From positions 806,001 to 870,000 of the forward strand of contig CM016929.1 in the NCBI GenBank assembly GCA_006247105.1: a DNA stretch of 64,000 bases, given 5' to 3'. The notes below the pieces were generated by a model. It saw only the letters and a list, made by a program, of their open reading frames with translations, made no database searches and was not told where the DNA came from. This stretch comes from Giardia muris (Eukaryota > Fornicata > Diplomonadida > Hexamitidae). The position numbers were made by a program, and so were the translations under genes. Numbering within the stretch: position 1 is the first letter of the stretch; every line of letters starts with the position of its first letter. Shown piece by piece: positions 9,342 to 19,216 of the stretch.

Positions 9342-10865
9342 CTAGCGCCCACATCGTGGCGGCTGATCAAGGCCATCGTAGACTGACGCGAAGACGGTCC
9401 GAATGACGCACACCTGCTGCTGCGCGTCCTCTGAACCGTGGTAGAGCGCGCAGACGTCGCCATAGCAGCGCGTGAAGCGGGTGGGTGAGGGGATCTCGAG
9501 CCGAGTGATTCCACTTACGGTCTTCTCGATTAGCTCGTCTTCGGCAAGCTCAAAGCCGGAGAGGTCTGGAAGGCCATGGCGGGCACAAAGGCTAGCGATA
9601 CTGTAGACATAGATGGTAGTGATGATGACGCAAAACGCCTCCTCTAAATCCTGTGCGTATGAGAGGGCATCAAGGATGAAAAGGGAAAGCTCGAAGGAGG
9701 TTTTGCTTCCAAGAGTCAAAACGACTCCGGAGATCGCCGCGGGAAAGACGTGATGGAGGCTATCGAAGCATATATCAAAGAGGGTACAACAGAGGGCATG
9801 CATACGGGCATCGAACTGAGAGACTGGGAGGTCAAGGTCGGGTGAGATCCTAGCTCTCCGACGTAGCTCTTCAGGATCTACATACCCATGATACCGAAGC
9901 CCAGCATAGCGCTTATCACGTGGCTTGAAGAAGGACATGAGCTTTGGCTTGCGATCGGACTTGGAGGGAGAGCCAAGCGCCGTGGCTGGGGAGAAGATTT
10001 GTCTTGCAAGCTTGAAGATACAGCTGCCAACTAGAGCGATCATCTCGCTATTCATCAGCATGAAGGAGCGGTAGATGCGAGAGCGCATGATGCGAAGCCC
10101 GATCCCCACCGCTTCATGTAGGGTGGTTGTGAAGAGGAGGGTGACTCCACAAAGGTATGTAAGACCCTGAATATACGTACAACCATTGGCACTGATGGCG
10201 GAGACGAGGACATCACAGAGCTCAGAAAACATTGGGGAGTCCGGGTCATATAGCCAGACGTCCCTGAAGGTACGCTCAATATCCGCCATGAGAAGTCTAT
10301 TCCCACGAACATAACGCATACTCCAGACCTTCCCTTCCTGTTCGACGATTGCATCGATTGGGATCAGCTTATCCTCGTTATCGGTACGATACCGCTTATA
10401 ATAATCCTCGTTTGTCCCCCGAGTCGTCACACTTTGTGGACTTGAATCCCGCTTTGGTGTAGCAAGAATCTGACAGATCTCCTCCGCCTCCTTCACCTCG
10501 CTCGAGCACAAATACAACCAGGATCGTCGCCGGAAGTATGGCGGGATCGTCCCGACGCGTAGGAGCAAGGCGTTGAGATGACTCAAAGTCTCCCCTGATG
10601 GAGGCCGTGATAATAACTCATTCCAGTCCGCCTCGAGAGCCTCCCAGTCCTCCGCCCCGATCTCCGGGTGCCGGCTGGGATATCGTGACGCATCAATCCC
10701 GAGGATCCGCAGGACGGCATCCCGCTTCTGGACGAACTCCGCGTCCGTGCTCGCTGCTCCACTCTCAAACTTCAGGACGTACGCCTCCGTGACCCACTGG
10801 GGGATGTCCTTGTGCCGGAGCAGCACGCCCAGGAAGCCTATCTGGTGCGCCTTGCTCGTAGACAT
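9342..10865 (-). CDS. TBC-domain Rab GTPase-activating protein
   Basis: 507 residues. The two TBC catalytic fingers are visible: LMADIERT (IxxDxxRT; arginine R198) and TYIQGL (YxQ; glutamine Q233), followed by helices LTYLCGVTLLF and a C-terminal helical half (SLFILDALSYAQDLEEAFCV). RRRSWLYL near 113 fits the start of the domain. It is expected to stimulate GTP hydrolysis by a Rab and so switch off a membrane-traffic step. A basic insert (SPSKSDRKPK) interrupts the domain near residue 305. The start is an ATG with AAATCAAAATCC just before it. The Rab partner cannot be predicted; Rab11 is encoded elsewhere in this window. Confidence 0.82.
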   Translation of the reverse strand: MSTSKAHQIGFLGVLLRHKDIPQWVTEAYVLKFESGAASTDAEFVQKRDAVLRILGIDASRYPSRHPEIGAEDWEALEADWNELLSRPPSGETLSHLNALLLRVGTIPPYFRRRSWLYLCSSEVKEAEEICQILATPKRDSSPQSVTTRGTNEDYYKRYRTDNEDKLIPIDAIVEQEGKVWSMRYVRGNRLLMADIERTFRDVWLYDPDSPMFSELCDVLVSAISANGCTYIQGLTYLCGVTLLFTTTLHEAVGIGLRIMRSRIYRSFMLMNSEMIALVGSCIFKLARQIFSPATALGSPSKSDRKPKLMSFFKPRDKRYAGLRYHGYVDPEELRRRARISPDLDLPVSQFDARMHALCCTLFDICFDSLHHVFPAAISGVVLTLGSKTSFELSLFILDALSYAQDLEEAFCVIITTIYVYSIASLCARHGLPDLSGFELAEDELIEKTVSGITRLEIPSPTRFTRCYGDVCALYHGSEDAQQQVCVIRTVFASVYDGLDQPPRCGR

Positions 10866-12191
10866 GCGGATTTTGATTTCCGGAGATTGTAGGGTTTACT
10901 GGCTCGGAACCCCATGTACTGCGCCCTAGGCCCGGAAGGGGATGCAGGCTCCCTCCATGGGCTAGGATTTATGCCCCAGTAGGGCCTACGACTCACGATC
11001 GGGTGTTGGTTACAAGGAAGGACTAGACAAACTGAATAAGAGGACTTTGATTCAGGTAGTCCCAATAGCTTTGTCAAGCTCCCTGAAGCCATGAAGCGCA
11101 TAGAATAGACAAGCCACACCCGATACGAGATGAAGACAAAGAGGTGTGTGGTTTACTCGTTCCTCATATACTACCTTCGGAATCGGCTTCAGGACTATAC
11201 GTGAACTGTAGCCTACATGCCGAAGAGCTTAGCACCGGGGCGCGGAAACTCGGGAATACACGCGTACGTCCGATCCAACGTCCTATAGGTGATACAAGGA
11301 GGAACTTAGCGATTTGTGTCCTTCTGGCTCTGAAAGGCGCGTCACAATTCTTTTGTCGACCATGCACCGTGTCGAAAGGTTCTTGGTGCCTACTGGTGCG
11401 CCAGGACCGAGGCTCTGGCCGTTTGCAAGGTATGCTATCCCGACCGACCTCGGAGGGGAATATGTGTGCGGTCCCAGAAGGCTCCCTACGAATGATGTAA
11501 GACCCTCTCTCATGCTCTTTGAATCTGGGGCCGTGTCGATGGAGATATGCGACTTCTCATAGCCATCTCGATGATCCTCTTGAATCTGTTTAACAGGGGC
11601 CTGAAGGATGTGTTGGTCCCGAGTCGGAATAGGTCATGATGGGCACTGGAACTAGGACCATCATTATAGTTTCCATTCCCTGGGCCTCATCCTTTTAATC
11701 CTCCACTCTGGACCAGCAAGAAGGCCAGTGATGGATTCCTGAGCACCCACAGCGTCCATCCTGACGGTTTCAATAATGGCTACTGGGCATTAGACATAGA
11801 TATAGACGTAGACAAGAGGCTGTAGGAATAGGACCTCTCAAAAATGGTTGCGCGCCTTGAAAGCTGATGGTTCTCTCACCTCCTCGTTCAGATAAAGCTT
11901 CTTCCAGCGACTTGAGGTAGTAGCACCTTTCTTCCTCCGCCTAAAACCGTTGTACGAGGGGAAAGAAGGAACACGAGCCTGCTTCATCCCACTTGGAGGT
12001 CATAAGCCGGGTGAGCGGCAAGGTGGAATCTTGCGCTACTCTCAGTAGAAATATGAGACGAAGTCCTCAAATTCCCCATTCCTCTTCTTCGAGGTTCATA
12101 CAGTCGGAGAGAGGGATGAGAAGCTTCGTACATCGAGGAGAGAAGGACTTTGGGAGACACTTTGAACCAAAGAATACGTGGGAGTAGAAAA
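10866..12191. other. 1.3 kb without a supported gene
   Basis: Only short, composition-poor open frames occur on either strand and none has an initiator A-run, a family motif or coding-like residues. I looked for tRNA T-arms, RNase P core motifs, SRP motifs and Giardia intron ends and found nothing convincing. By the standards of this window, where gaps are mostly under 100 bp, the gap is exceptional and may hold an unrecognised RNA or decayed DNA. Confidence 0.6.
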
Positions 12192-12590
12192 ATGAGTGAT
12201 AACCGGAAATCGAAAGGGTCGAAGGTGGACCCCATTCCCTGTAAAGAAAAGGCGCCGCGGGAGCGCCGACTCGATGAGGCCGTCCAGTGGCTACTCCTTT
12301 GGGATACGGACAAGGAGAGGTGGACCTTCAATAAAGGGAAGCAGAACGCCTTGACGTCCGCATGGATGGACTCCCAGCGGCTCAGCAAGAGCGAGTTCGC
12401 CTGCTTCTGTCGTTTCGCGGCGGGGAGCGAGTCTCTGGGCTATCGCCAGCGCCTGCTCGCCGCATGTGACGGAGTTCTCGATCGATACCACGAGAATAAG
12501 ACCGATGAAGTATTGAAGCGACAAGCGAAGCGTGCCCATAGGCTCCGGGCGGCCCTCATCCCAACCCTTCCAAATGCCTCGAAGGTTTGA
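12192..12590 (+). CDS. WKF-domain protein (C7orf50-like)
   Basis: 132 residues, basic. Residues 27-90 fit the WKF domain of C7orf50-type nucleolar proteins: LDEAVQWLLLWD, then RWTFNKGKQ, then a helical region with LGYRQRLLA. The family W-K-F is W-T-F here. Such proteins are implicated in ribosome biogenesis; that role is inferred. The ATG at 12192 directly follows TAGAAAA; an upstream ATG in the same open frame (12150) lacks this. It stops 11 bp before the next gene on the same strand. Confidence 0.65.
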   Translation: MSDNRKSKGSKVDPIPCKEKAPRERRLDEAVQWLLLWDTDKERWTFNKGKQNALTSAWMDSQRLSKSEFACFCRFAAGSESLGYRQRLLAACDGVLDRYHENKTDEVLKRQAKRAHRLRAALIPTLPNASKV

Positions 12591-12601
12591 ATGAAAAGGT
12601 C

Positions 12602-15600
12602 ATGTTTCTGGTCTGTCTTGAGCTTGTCCTGGCATACCTGGCCCTCAACTGCAACGCCAACCTTGAGATCTCCACGGTCGATGACCTGGACCTCATTCGG
12701 CAGTGTCCAGGTGGGACTTTCCATGTAACACAGGACTTGCTGGACATCGGAGTCTTGGAGCCATTCGATGCCTTCACAGGCCAGATTTTCGGCCAGGGCC
12801 ATAGGTTCATGGGTATTCTCCTCTCCCAGACAAGTGCATTATCCGATACTCTTGCCCTCTTTCAAACCTTTACTGGTATGTTATCCCAGTTGGTACTTGA
12901 CATCACCATTCTGGCGGAACAGACCTCTCTTAAGAACATCTCGGGGTTTGCCCTCAAGGGGGGCAGTGGCCTTTTCACTGGCGTAACGATCCAAGTCAAT
13001 ATCAACGTTAGTGACTGTACTCAAACGATCTCTGTTGGGGGCGCCTTCTGTGAGACGCAAGAAGTTCCAAGTGGTCTCACGGTCGTCGGGCATATTCAGC
13101 TCCAACGTTGTAGTGGCGTTCTTGGGGGCGTTGCAGCCAAACTACTCACCCTTCCACAACAGGCCTTCACAGATGCTATCCCATACGTTTCTTATCTCAC
13201 CGCTGACATCGACTTGGCTCTCGTGGAGTTTGATGGAGTCGTTGGTGGCATTGCTGGCTACTCCAATAGGAACCTTCGATCTGTCACGGCTAACGTCAGC
13301 TTAGCACTGTCCAATACTGGGCAGACGAATAATCCGCTGACATTTGGAGGTATTGTGGGAGTTCTGTCGGCTTCTTTGGTCAATGTCTCTACGAAGCTTG
13401 AGGGTCCCGGTATCACTAGACTCAGAACCGGGAGCATTCTTGGAGGAATAGTTGGAGTGGCTAGTTTCCAGCAGCAACAACAAGTGACCCTCGAGGGGTT
13501 ACGAGTTCAGATCAAGAGGATGAACGTTTCGGCCTCCGAGACAAACGTCGTCCTTGGAGGAATTATAGGCTCAGCTACGCAGGTGGAGCTTACTGACTGT
13601 CAAACAGACCTCGAAGATGTGATCATTGACGTCGCCTTTGGAGGGATTGTATGCAATGCATCACTGGCAGCAGTACGTCGATCTATAGCAACCTACAACA
13701 ATGTCACTGCTGTCATGAGGAGTACTGAGTATTGGGGAGGCCTTGTGGGCTATTTGGCCGCGCTTTCCACGGTTGAGAATAGTAATGCGTTCATCCGCTC
13801 TCTTACCATCGGGTTGGGTAGTAGTACGTTTGGGAGTCTTGTCGGAGTTCTCGATAGCTCAAACGTCCTGAGTTCCTATTCACGCGTCATATATCTACGG
13901 GTTGACTGCAAAGACGCCACCTCTACAGACTCTCCCGTGGTAGGTGGCTTGATCGGGATCATCCTTAACACCAAAAGCGTTGTGACCTTCATCCAGACGT
14001 CTTTCATGCTTTGCACAAACCTCACAATCATTAATCTGGATTCTGCAACCCAGCTGTCACTTGGAGGATTGGTTGGTCAATACGATCCCATGGATACGGG
14101 CATAGCAGCTTCGATCTTGAAGATTCTGAATTGCTGGGTCGGACTTCGTCTTGGACTAGACACGACAAGCACTTCCACAGCCATTATCCTTGGTGGTATT
14201 GCTGGACTGTTCAAGTCTCCCTGTACTATGCAGGGTCTGAAGCTTATTTTGTCATTCGATAGTGGGAAGATCGACACGTTCAACCCTGGGAAGATTGGGA
14301 CGATTGGAGGCTCGCTTCCGAACCAGATGGTGATATCTGATGCAATTCTCATCTTCACTTTCATCACTTCACCCGTATGGCAGGGCCCACTGCAATACTA
14401 TGGTAACGACGACTTCGACACGACCACGGCCAGTGTAACCGGTCTTTATCAACAAAGTGTACCTGGGATCACGACAACTGACTCGACGGTCTTTTCCCAA
14501 GAGGACTTGAAGAAGAATACCACCTATGATGGAGGTCTATCCTTTGGACCCTCGGAACTATGGACTTGGGTCCAGGATGATTATCCTACTCTCACGGCAC
14601 TCCCCTACTTCGAAAGCAATGATGGAAAGGTCGATGACACAAACCTGACAGTCTATTCATATCCACCATGTCTTTTGCAATCCTGTTGGGACTATGGTCA
14701 GGTCTGGTCTGTACGGTCTCGTGGGAATCTTCTGCTTCAAAGAATCATTAATAAGTGCCAGATCAACAACTGTGCGCAGTGCGACGAAAGTAATCCCAGG
14801 GTCTGTCTCCGTTGCATTGGTGGGTACTCACTTGGTCACCCACGAGACACCTGCTACCGTTGTGACAACGCCTGCGCCAGTTGCAAGCAAGGTGGGCTTC
14901 TTGACTCATGTATTTCGTGCGCAGATGCCACTCATATCTTCCAGAATGATGCTTGTATCTCTGTTCCCGCAAATTATAGATGCGACCTGGATCGATGTCT
15001 TTCTTGTAGTCTTGCCTCCAACAATGGCTGTACCTCTTGCGTCCTAGGTTACTACACTGATCCCTCAAATTCACGGTGCACCTCCTGTTCGGAACACCTT
15101 CAATGTCTCACCTGTACCAATCAGACACACTGTACGGCATGCACCAACCCAACCGTCCAGCCCCTATTCGGTTATTGCAATTATGTGTCCAATTCCTGCT
15201 CCGATGCGGAGTTCTGCCAGTACTGCTCGAGTACAGAGAGAGATAGATGTCTAATGTGTAAGTACACCAATTACACACTCACCGATGAGTTCAAGTGTGT
15301 CTATACCCCCCTTCAAACCTGTAACGACCCGAACTGTCTGAACTGCGACTCTGATCAGGAAGTCTGCCTCGAGTGCAAGGAACGGTACTATAGGATGCAG
15401 GATGGTGCATGCTGGCCCTGTCCGAATGATTGTCTGCTGTGTTACGGCTCTGAGCTCTGTGCCGTGTGCTTGAGTCCGAACAGACTACCCCTCAACTGGA
15501 CCTGCACATACATTGACAAGTGTACCGATACGGCTTGCGCATCTTGCAAGTCGACGTCTCCAGACCTCTGTCTCAAGTGCAAGGAAGGCTACGCCCTGAT

Positions 15601-15802
15601 GTCTTCCACATGCGTCGTCAGCGCCACACCCCAGGCCGTCCAACTCTACGTCTTGTTCGTGATTCACTGGAGCGTACTAGCCGGTCTCGTTCTGGTCGTC
15701 ACATCTACACTCCTCATCGCTCGACGGTGGAAGGTTCGGTGGGCGTCTCGACACCTATTCGCTCAGACCTGGCGCCTAGGTGAGGAAGAAATGTCTCTGT
15801 AG
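12602..15802 (+). CDS. Secreted-type beta-helix / Cys-rich type I membrane protein
   Basis: 1066 residues. A signal peptide (MFLVCLELVLAYLALNCNA) leads into about 550 residues of repeats built on (F/L)GGI(V/I)G motifs, e.g. FGGIVGVL, LGGIVGVA, LGGIIGSA, FGGIVC, LGGLVG, LGGIAG, resembling GLUG-type beta-helix repeats of surface adhesins. Then comes a Cys-rich region (about 690-1000) with many CxxC pairs like Giardia high-cysteine membrane proteins, one transmembrane helix (about 1013-1037) and a 25-residue basic tail without CRGK. Probably displayed on the cell surface. The ATG at 12602 is chosen; the open frame also contains a TTG five codons earlier. The stop lies 1 bp from the stop of the convergent gene. 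Confidence 0.8.
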   Translation: MFLVCLELVLAYLALNCNANLEISTVDDLDLIRQCPGGTFHVTQDLLDIGVLEPFDAFTGQIFGQGHRFMGILLSQTSALSDTLALFQTFTGMLSQLVLDITILAEQTSLKNISGFALKGGSGLFTGVTIQVNINVSDCTQTISVGGAFCETQEVPSGLTVVGHIQLQRCSGVLGGVAAKLLTLPQQAFTDAIPYVSYLTADIDLALVEFDGVVGGIAGYSNRNLRSVTANVSLALSNTGQTNNPLTFGGIVGVLSASLVNVSTKLEGPGITRLRTGSILGGIVGVASFQQQQQVTLEGLRVQIKRMNVSASETNVVLGGIIGSATQVELTDCQTDLEDVIIDVAFGGIVCNASLAAVRRSIATYNNVTAVMRSTEYWGGLVGYLAALSTVENSNAFIRSLTIGLGSSTFGSLVGVLDSSNVLSSYSRVIYLRVDCKDATSTDSPVVGGLIGIILNTKSVVTFIQTSFMLCTNLTIINLDSATQLSLGGLVGQYDPMDTGIAASILKILNCWVGLRLGLDTTSTSTAIILGGIAGLFKSPCTMQGLKLILSFDSGKIDTFNPGKIGTIGGSLPNQMVISDAILIFTFITSPVWQGPLQYYGNDDFDTTTASVTGLYQQSVPGITTTDSTVFSQEDLKKNTTYDGGLSFGPSELWTWVQDDYPTLTALPYFESNDGKVDDTNLTVYSYPPCLLQSCWDYGQVWSVRSRGNLLLQRIINKCQINNCAQCDESNPRVCLRCIGGYSLGHPRDTCYRCDNACASCKQGGLLDSCISCADATHIFQNDACISVPANYRCDLDRCLSCSLASNNGCTSCVLGYYTDPSNSRCTSCSEHLQCLTCTNQTHCTACTNPTVQPLFGYCNYVSNSCSDAEFCQYCSSTERDRCLMCKYTNYTLTDEFKCVYTPLQTCNDPNCLNCDSDQEVCLECKERYYRMQDGACWPCPNDCLLCYGSELCAVCLSPNRLPLNWTCTYIDKCTDTACASCKSTSPDLCLKCKEGYALMSSTCVVSATPQAVQLYVLFVIHWSVLAGLVLVVTSTLLIARRWKVRWASRHLFAQTWRLGEEEMSL

Positions 15803-15803
15803 A

Positions 15804-18326
15804 CTAGCTGAGCAGGACCGCCTTTGCGGTTCCTAGATGGAGACGATACTCGCACATGGTGGTTACCCTAGTTTTTGGCTCTCGCCTTGGCGTCTCCGGG
15901 ACCTCGGCGATAGCATGGTACATCTTTTCACGAAAGACAGGATCGTCAGAGGCCAGTACCAACTGTGAAGGTGTGACGCCATATCGGTCCACTAGACGGC
16001 ACTCATGTCGAACCAGCAGCCGAGCAGCTTCGGAGTTACCGTACATGAGCGCATAGTGCAAGGCCGTCCGACCCTCTACGTCTTGGATCCCCGCCTCATG
16101 GGTAAGAAGGCACTCAACCACATCTGACTGACCGAGACGTGCTGCAAGCATGAGGGCCGTTCGTCCATTAATGTCGGCCATTCCCGCCTCAAGGTGCGAG
16201 AGAAGACGGACCAGCATCAGGTTTCCGTTCCCAGCCGCAAACATAAGGGCCGTTGCACCGAATAGACTGAAACCGAGGCAGTATAGCTCGAGAGTGCTTA
16301 CAAGTCCAGCCTCAAAGCTGACGAGTATCTTAGCAGATTCGACACACCCCCCATCGCACGCGAACATCAACGCACTCATGCCCATGGCGGTTTGACACCC
16401 AGCCTCGCCGATGTTCCCCCAAACGCCGCCTAAGTCATCGGCTGATGCTGCTAACATGAGTCGAGTCGGTGCCATACTGGCCGGTGTAGTTCTACAAGCG
16501 TTGGGGATTGGAGTCGTCAGGAGCTTCTCCAAATATAGCACGACATTCTCCTTGCGGTTCTTCCTCGCAAGAAGGAGGGCTGTAGCTCCAAGTGGTGATC
16601 GCCTCTCGACCAGCTCGCTTGCAAAGGGAGAATTCTCAATGATTCTCTTACAAGCGTCAAGTGATCCCACTGATGCATGAAGCATCAGCGCTGTGTATCC
16701 ATCTTTTGTGCATAGGCTGGTGCTGTTCGTTTCCGGGGAAGAAATCTGGTCCATAACCCCAAGGACGCTTTCGATGACGGCTTCATCTCCAATCCTACGA
16801 ATGTGCGCACGCTCAATGTCACTGTTCAAGTAGATGGTGATGGCCAGTGGGAGGTTGCCCTCGAGGAGCGCCAGCTTCGTCAGGTACACTTCTGGATATG
16901 CATCTGACGGGCGTGCCGCCGATATAGCAAGAATGTTTTGCGTTGAGCTGAAGCAGACACAAGTACTGGCGATATCGGACCAGTGACGGCGCAGTGCTTG
17001 TGGACTATTGGAGATAAGCTTCCGTAGGATATTAACTGGAAGATTTCTGAGAACCGCGGAAACAAGAGGGAGCTCGTTCCAGCAATTGAGGAAGATAGGT
17101 TCGATGTCTCCTTGTATCCTGGAGAGCTCTACCGCCGCCTGAGCCTTCCCCGAGGCTAAGGAACGCATCAGAGTTGTTTGTGCCTGTGAGATACACATGT
17201 TCCGTGGATCAGGACGTCTTATCAAGTGCCGAAGAGTGCGGAGCTCGTCGGTTTTAGCTGCATGCCAAAGCGAACGACTATTAAACCGGGAGAAGTCATC
17301 GTGCATAGCCTCGACACGTGCCATGTACTTGCAGAGGGGTGGCGAGGTGGCGTACCTCAGGAAACTGTCGCACCCGGCGATGCGCTCTGCCGTCCGGATA
17401 AGGCCTTCGCTATATACCTCAGGCCATTGTAGAGACAAATGACTATTGGACCGTGGGAGGAGAGCGTCTGTATCCATTGCCGTCAAATCCTGGACATTCA
17501 TCGTGAAGAAACCCGACGGAATCTCGCGAAAGGAATCATCGTATGGGGGAGCAATTCGCTCGTCTTGAGGCTGGGCATCCTGCTGTGAGATGGACTGCCT
17601 AGAGTGTAGTGCAAGGGTCTGCAAGGGCTGGTATGCGAGTCGGTATTCGTCATACCTGTCAAGAATCTGCTGAAGCACACTTGCAATGTGCTCGGTTGCC
17701 TGAGCAACGAGCAAGGGATTAAATACTGCGGGAAACTGTGGAGGCTTGATAGCTCTCTCCAGAAACTGTAAAGCAACCGGATCTGCAACACTGGGGGGCT
17801 CGGCCCTCGCGCTTGTCGCGCACCGGAGATCGGATCTATCGATGATTTCGCGGATAAGAGTGGGGATAATATTGAGCTTGATATGGCCAGAAGAGTCTGG
17901 TTCTCCAGAGGTGGCTGGAATGTAGACCATGTTCTCCGGTCCCAACAATGGCATCAGCAGCCGGAAGATCTCCTCCTCAAGCTGAAGGGCCGATATATAG
18001 GCGTGTATAAGCTGTGCGAGGATGCACCAGACCTCCCGTTCTTGGAAAGCCGACTTGGTCCCCTTCAGCACGGACAATTGGTGGGAGAGCGTCCCCGCCT
18101 CGTAGGTCGGCGTGCACACGCTCACAGTCCGGGACCGATGGTTATGCCGAAACCAGAGCACAGGCGAATAAACAAACGACCTGAGCCGCTCCACCTGGGA
18201 GAGTTTCGAGGCTAGGACGGTCTGTTCTGCCCGCGAGAGCGCCTCGTACGCGAAGAGGTGCTCCTCGACGCAGGAGTAGTGGCGAGCGAGGACCGAGGGA
18301 GAGATATCGTGGGGAGCCGGAGTCAT
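15804..18326 (-). CDS. Ankyrin-repeat protein with degenerate NEK-like kinase domain
   Basis: About 840 residues. The N-terminal third looks like a decayed protein kinase: a helix EREVWCILAQLIHAYISAL corresponds to the E-helix, and LLGPENMVYIP...HIKLNI to the catalytic-loop/DFG region, but the HRD aspartate, DFG and a clear glycine loop are missing. The C-terminal half carries ankyrin repeats of the Giardia type (GYTALMLHASVG, GATALMFAAGNG, GRTALMLAARLG, GRTALHYALMYG). In Giardia many NEK kinases are inactive and carry ankyrins, presumably as scaffolds. The ATG 18324-18326 is the first in frame; an open frame reaches a GTG at 18413. It is divergent from the copine-like gene 101 bp away. Confidence 0.75.
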   Translation of the reverse strand: MTPAPHDISPSVLARHYSCVEEHLFAYEALSRAEQTVLASKLSQVERLRSFVYSPVLWFRHNHRSRTVSVCTPTYEAGTLSHQLSVLKGTKSAFQEREVWCILAQLIHAYISALQLEEEIFRLLMPLLGPENMVYIPATSGEPDSSGHIKLNIIPTLIREIIDRSDLRCATSARAEPPSVADPVALQFLERAIKPPQFPAVFNPLLVAQATEHIASVLQQILDRYDEYRLAYQPLQTLALHSRQSISQQDAQPQDERIAPPYDDSFREIPSGFFTMNVQDLTAMDTDALLPRSNSHLSLQWPEVYSEGLIRTAERIAGCDSFLRYATSPPLCKYMARVEAMHDDFSRFNSRSLWHAAKTDELRTLRHLIRRPDPRNMCISQAQTTLMRSLASGKAQAAVELSRIQGDIEPIFLNCWNELPLVSAVLRNLPVNILRKLISNSPQALRRHWSDIASTCVCFSSTQNILAISAARPSDAYPEVYLTKLALLEGNLPLAITIYLNSDIERAHIRRIGDEAVIESVLGVMDQISSPETNSTSLCTKDGYTALMLHASVGSLDACKRIIENSPFASELVERRSPLGATALLLARKNRKENVVLYLEKLLTTPIPNACRTTPASMAPTRLMLAASADDLGGVWGNIGEAGCQTAMGMSALMFACDGGCVESAKILVSFEAGLVSTLELYCLGFSLFGATALMFAAGNGNLMLVRLLSHLEAGMADINGRTALMLAARLGQSDVVECLLTHEAGIQDVEGRTALHYALMYGNSEAARLLVRHECRLVDRYGVTPSQLVLASDDPVFREKMYHAIAEVPETPRREPKTRVTTMCEYRLHLGTAKAVLLS

Positions 18327-18427
18327 GCGCCCCGTCGCGGTATCGCGGTAGGTTTGCGTCCCCGACACCCACTTCAGGCGTCGTGTGCAGTAATTCTGGA
18401 GACGCGGACCCACGACTGATTTTTGAA

Positions 18428-19204
18428 ATGTGCTGTTGCTCGCGTGGCGGAGCGCGAAAGGCTACGCCTAAGTATGGAACCTTCCAGGAACTCGTCGCGC
18501 ACGTGCGGCAAGCCGGGCTCAGGTCATCACAGCTGATACTCGCCTTTGACTTCTCGAAATCGAACATCTGGTCCGGGCAGCAGACTTACCGGCGCTCTCT
18601 GCATGACACGGCGCAAGAGACCCCATACGAGAAGGTGTGCCGTCTGATGCTCCCGGTGATCGCGAACTTCGACGACGACGGGATTGTTCCGGCGCTACGG
18701 TTTGGCTGTCATGACACGAAAGATCGAACCGTGGCTCCATTGAGTCCCCTGGCGCATTCTCCGGAGTGTAAGGGCCTTGGAGAGGTGCTACGGCAATATC
18801 GGGAGGCCGTGAATCTGGTTCGGTTATCGGGGCCGACTACATTAGCTCCAGTCATTCGATATGCGACCCAGATCGTGCGGCTCTCACACGAGTACCACAT
18901 ATTGTTGATTCTGACGGATGGAGACCCTGTGTCGGCCTCGTTGGACGTGGATGCGGTCGTTGAGGCGTCGAACTATCCCATCTCGATCATCGTGGTGGGG
19001 CTTGGTGACGGGCCCTTCCCAGTCTTTGAGAGCTTCGACGATCACATCCCACATCGCCGGTTCGATAACTTCCAATTCGTCAACTTCACGGCGCTCGAGC
19101 GTGAGTACCACGCGTCGGACCGGGCGGATCTCATCCTAGCGAGCCGATTGTTCGAGGAGATCCCGACCCAGTACCAAAAGATCTGTGAGCATGGCCTTCT
19201 CTAA
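18428..19204 (+). CDS. Copine/RGLG-like VWA-domain protein
   Basis: 258 residues forming a copine-type von Willebrand A domain. The MIDAS metal site is intact: D41-F-S43-K-S45, with a downstream TT and LTDGDP. ASNYPISIIVVGLGDGPF and the ending FEEIPTQYQ are typical of copines and RGLG proteins. There is no C2 or RING domain, as in other protist copines. The start MCCCSRGG suggests S-acylation and hence membrane attachment. Upstream is GATTTTTGAA directly before the ATG. The stop is 12 bp before the next gene. It probably acts as a membrane adaptor; the partner is unknown. Confidence 0.82.
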   Translation: MCCCSRGGARKATPKYGTFQELVAHVRQAGLRSSQLILAFDFSKSNIWSGQQTYRRSLHDTAQETPYEKVCRLMLPVIANFDDDGIVPALRFGCHDTKDRTVAPLSPLAHSPECKGLGEVLRQYREAVNLVRLSGPTTLAPVIRYATQIVRLSHEYHILLILTDGDPVSASLDVDAVVEASNYPISIIVVGLGDGPFPVFESFDDHIPHRRFDNFQFVNFTALEREYHASDRADLILASRLFEEIPTQYQKICEHGLL

Positions 19205-19216
19205 AAGGGGTGTAAA

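Noticed and set aside
11570..11610. Box C/D-like snoRNA (CGATGAT ... CTGA)
   Set aside because: Boxes are degenerate, no terminal stem and no guide region that I can support.
11742..11752. Giardia intron 3' end (GAGCACCCACAG)
   Set aside because: The branch-point bases do not match CTRAC and no exon frame follows.
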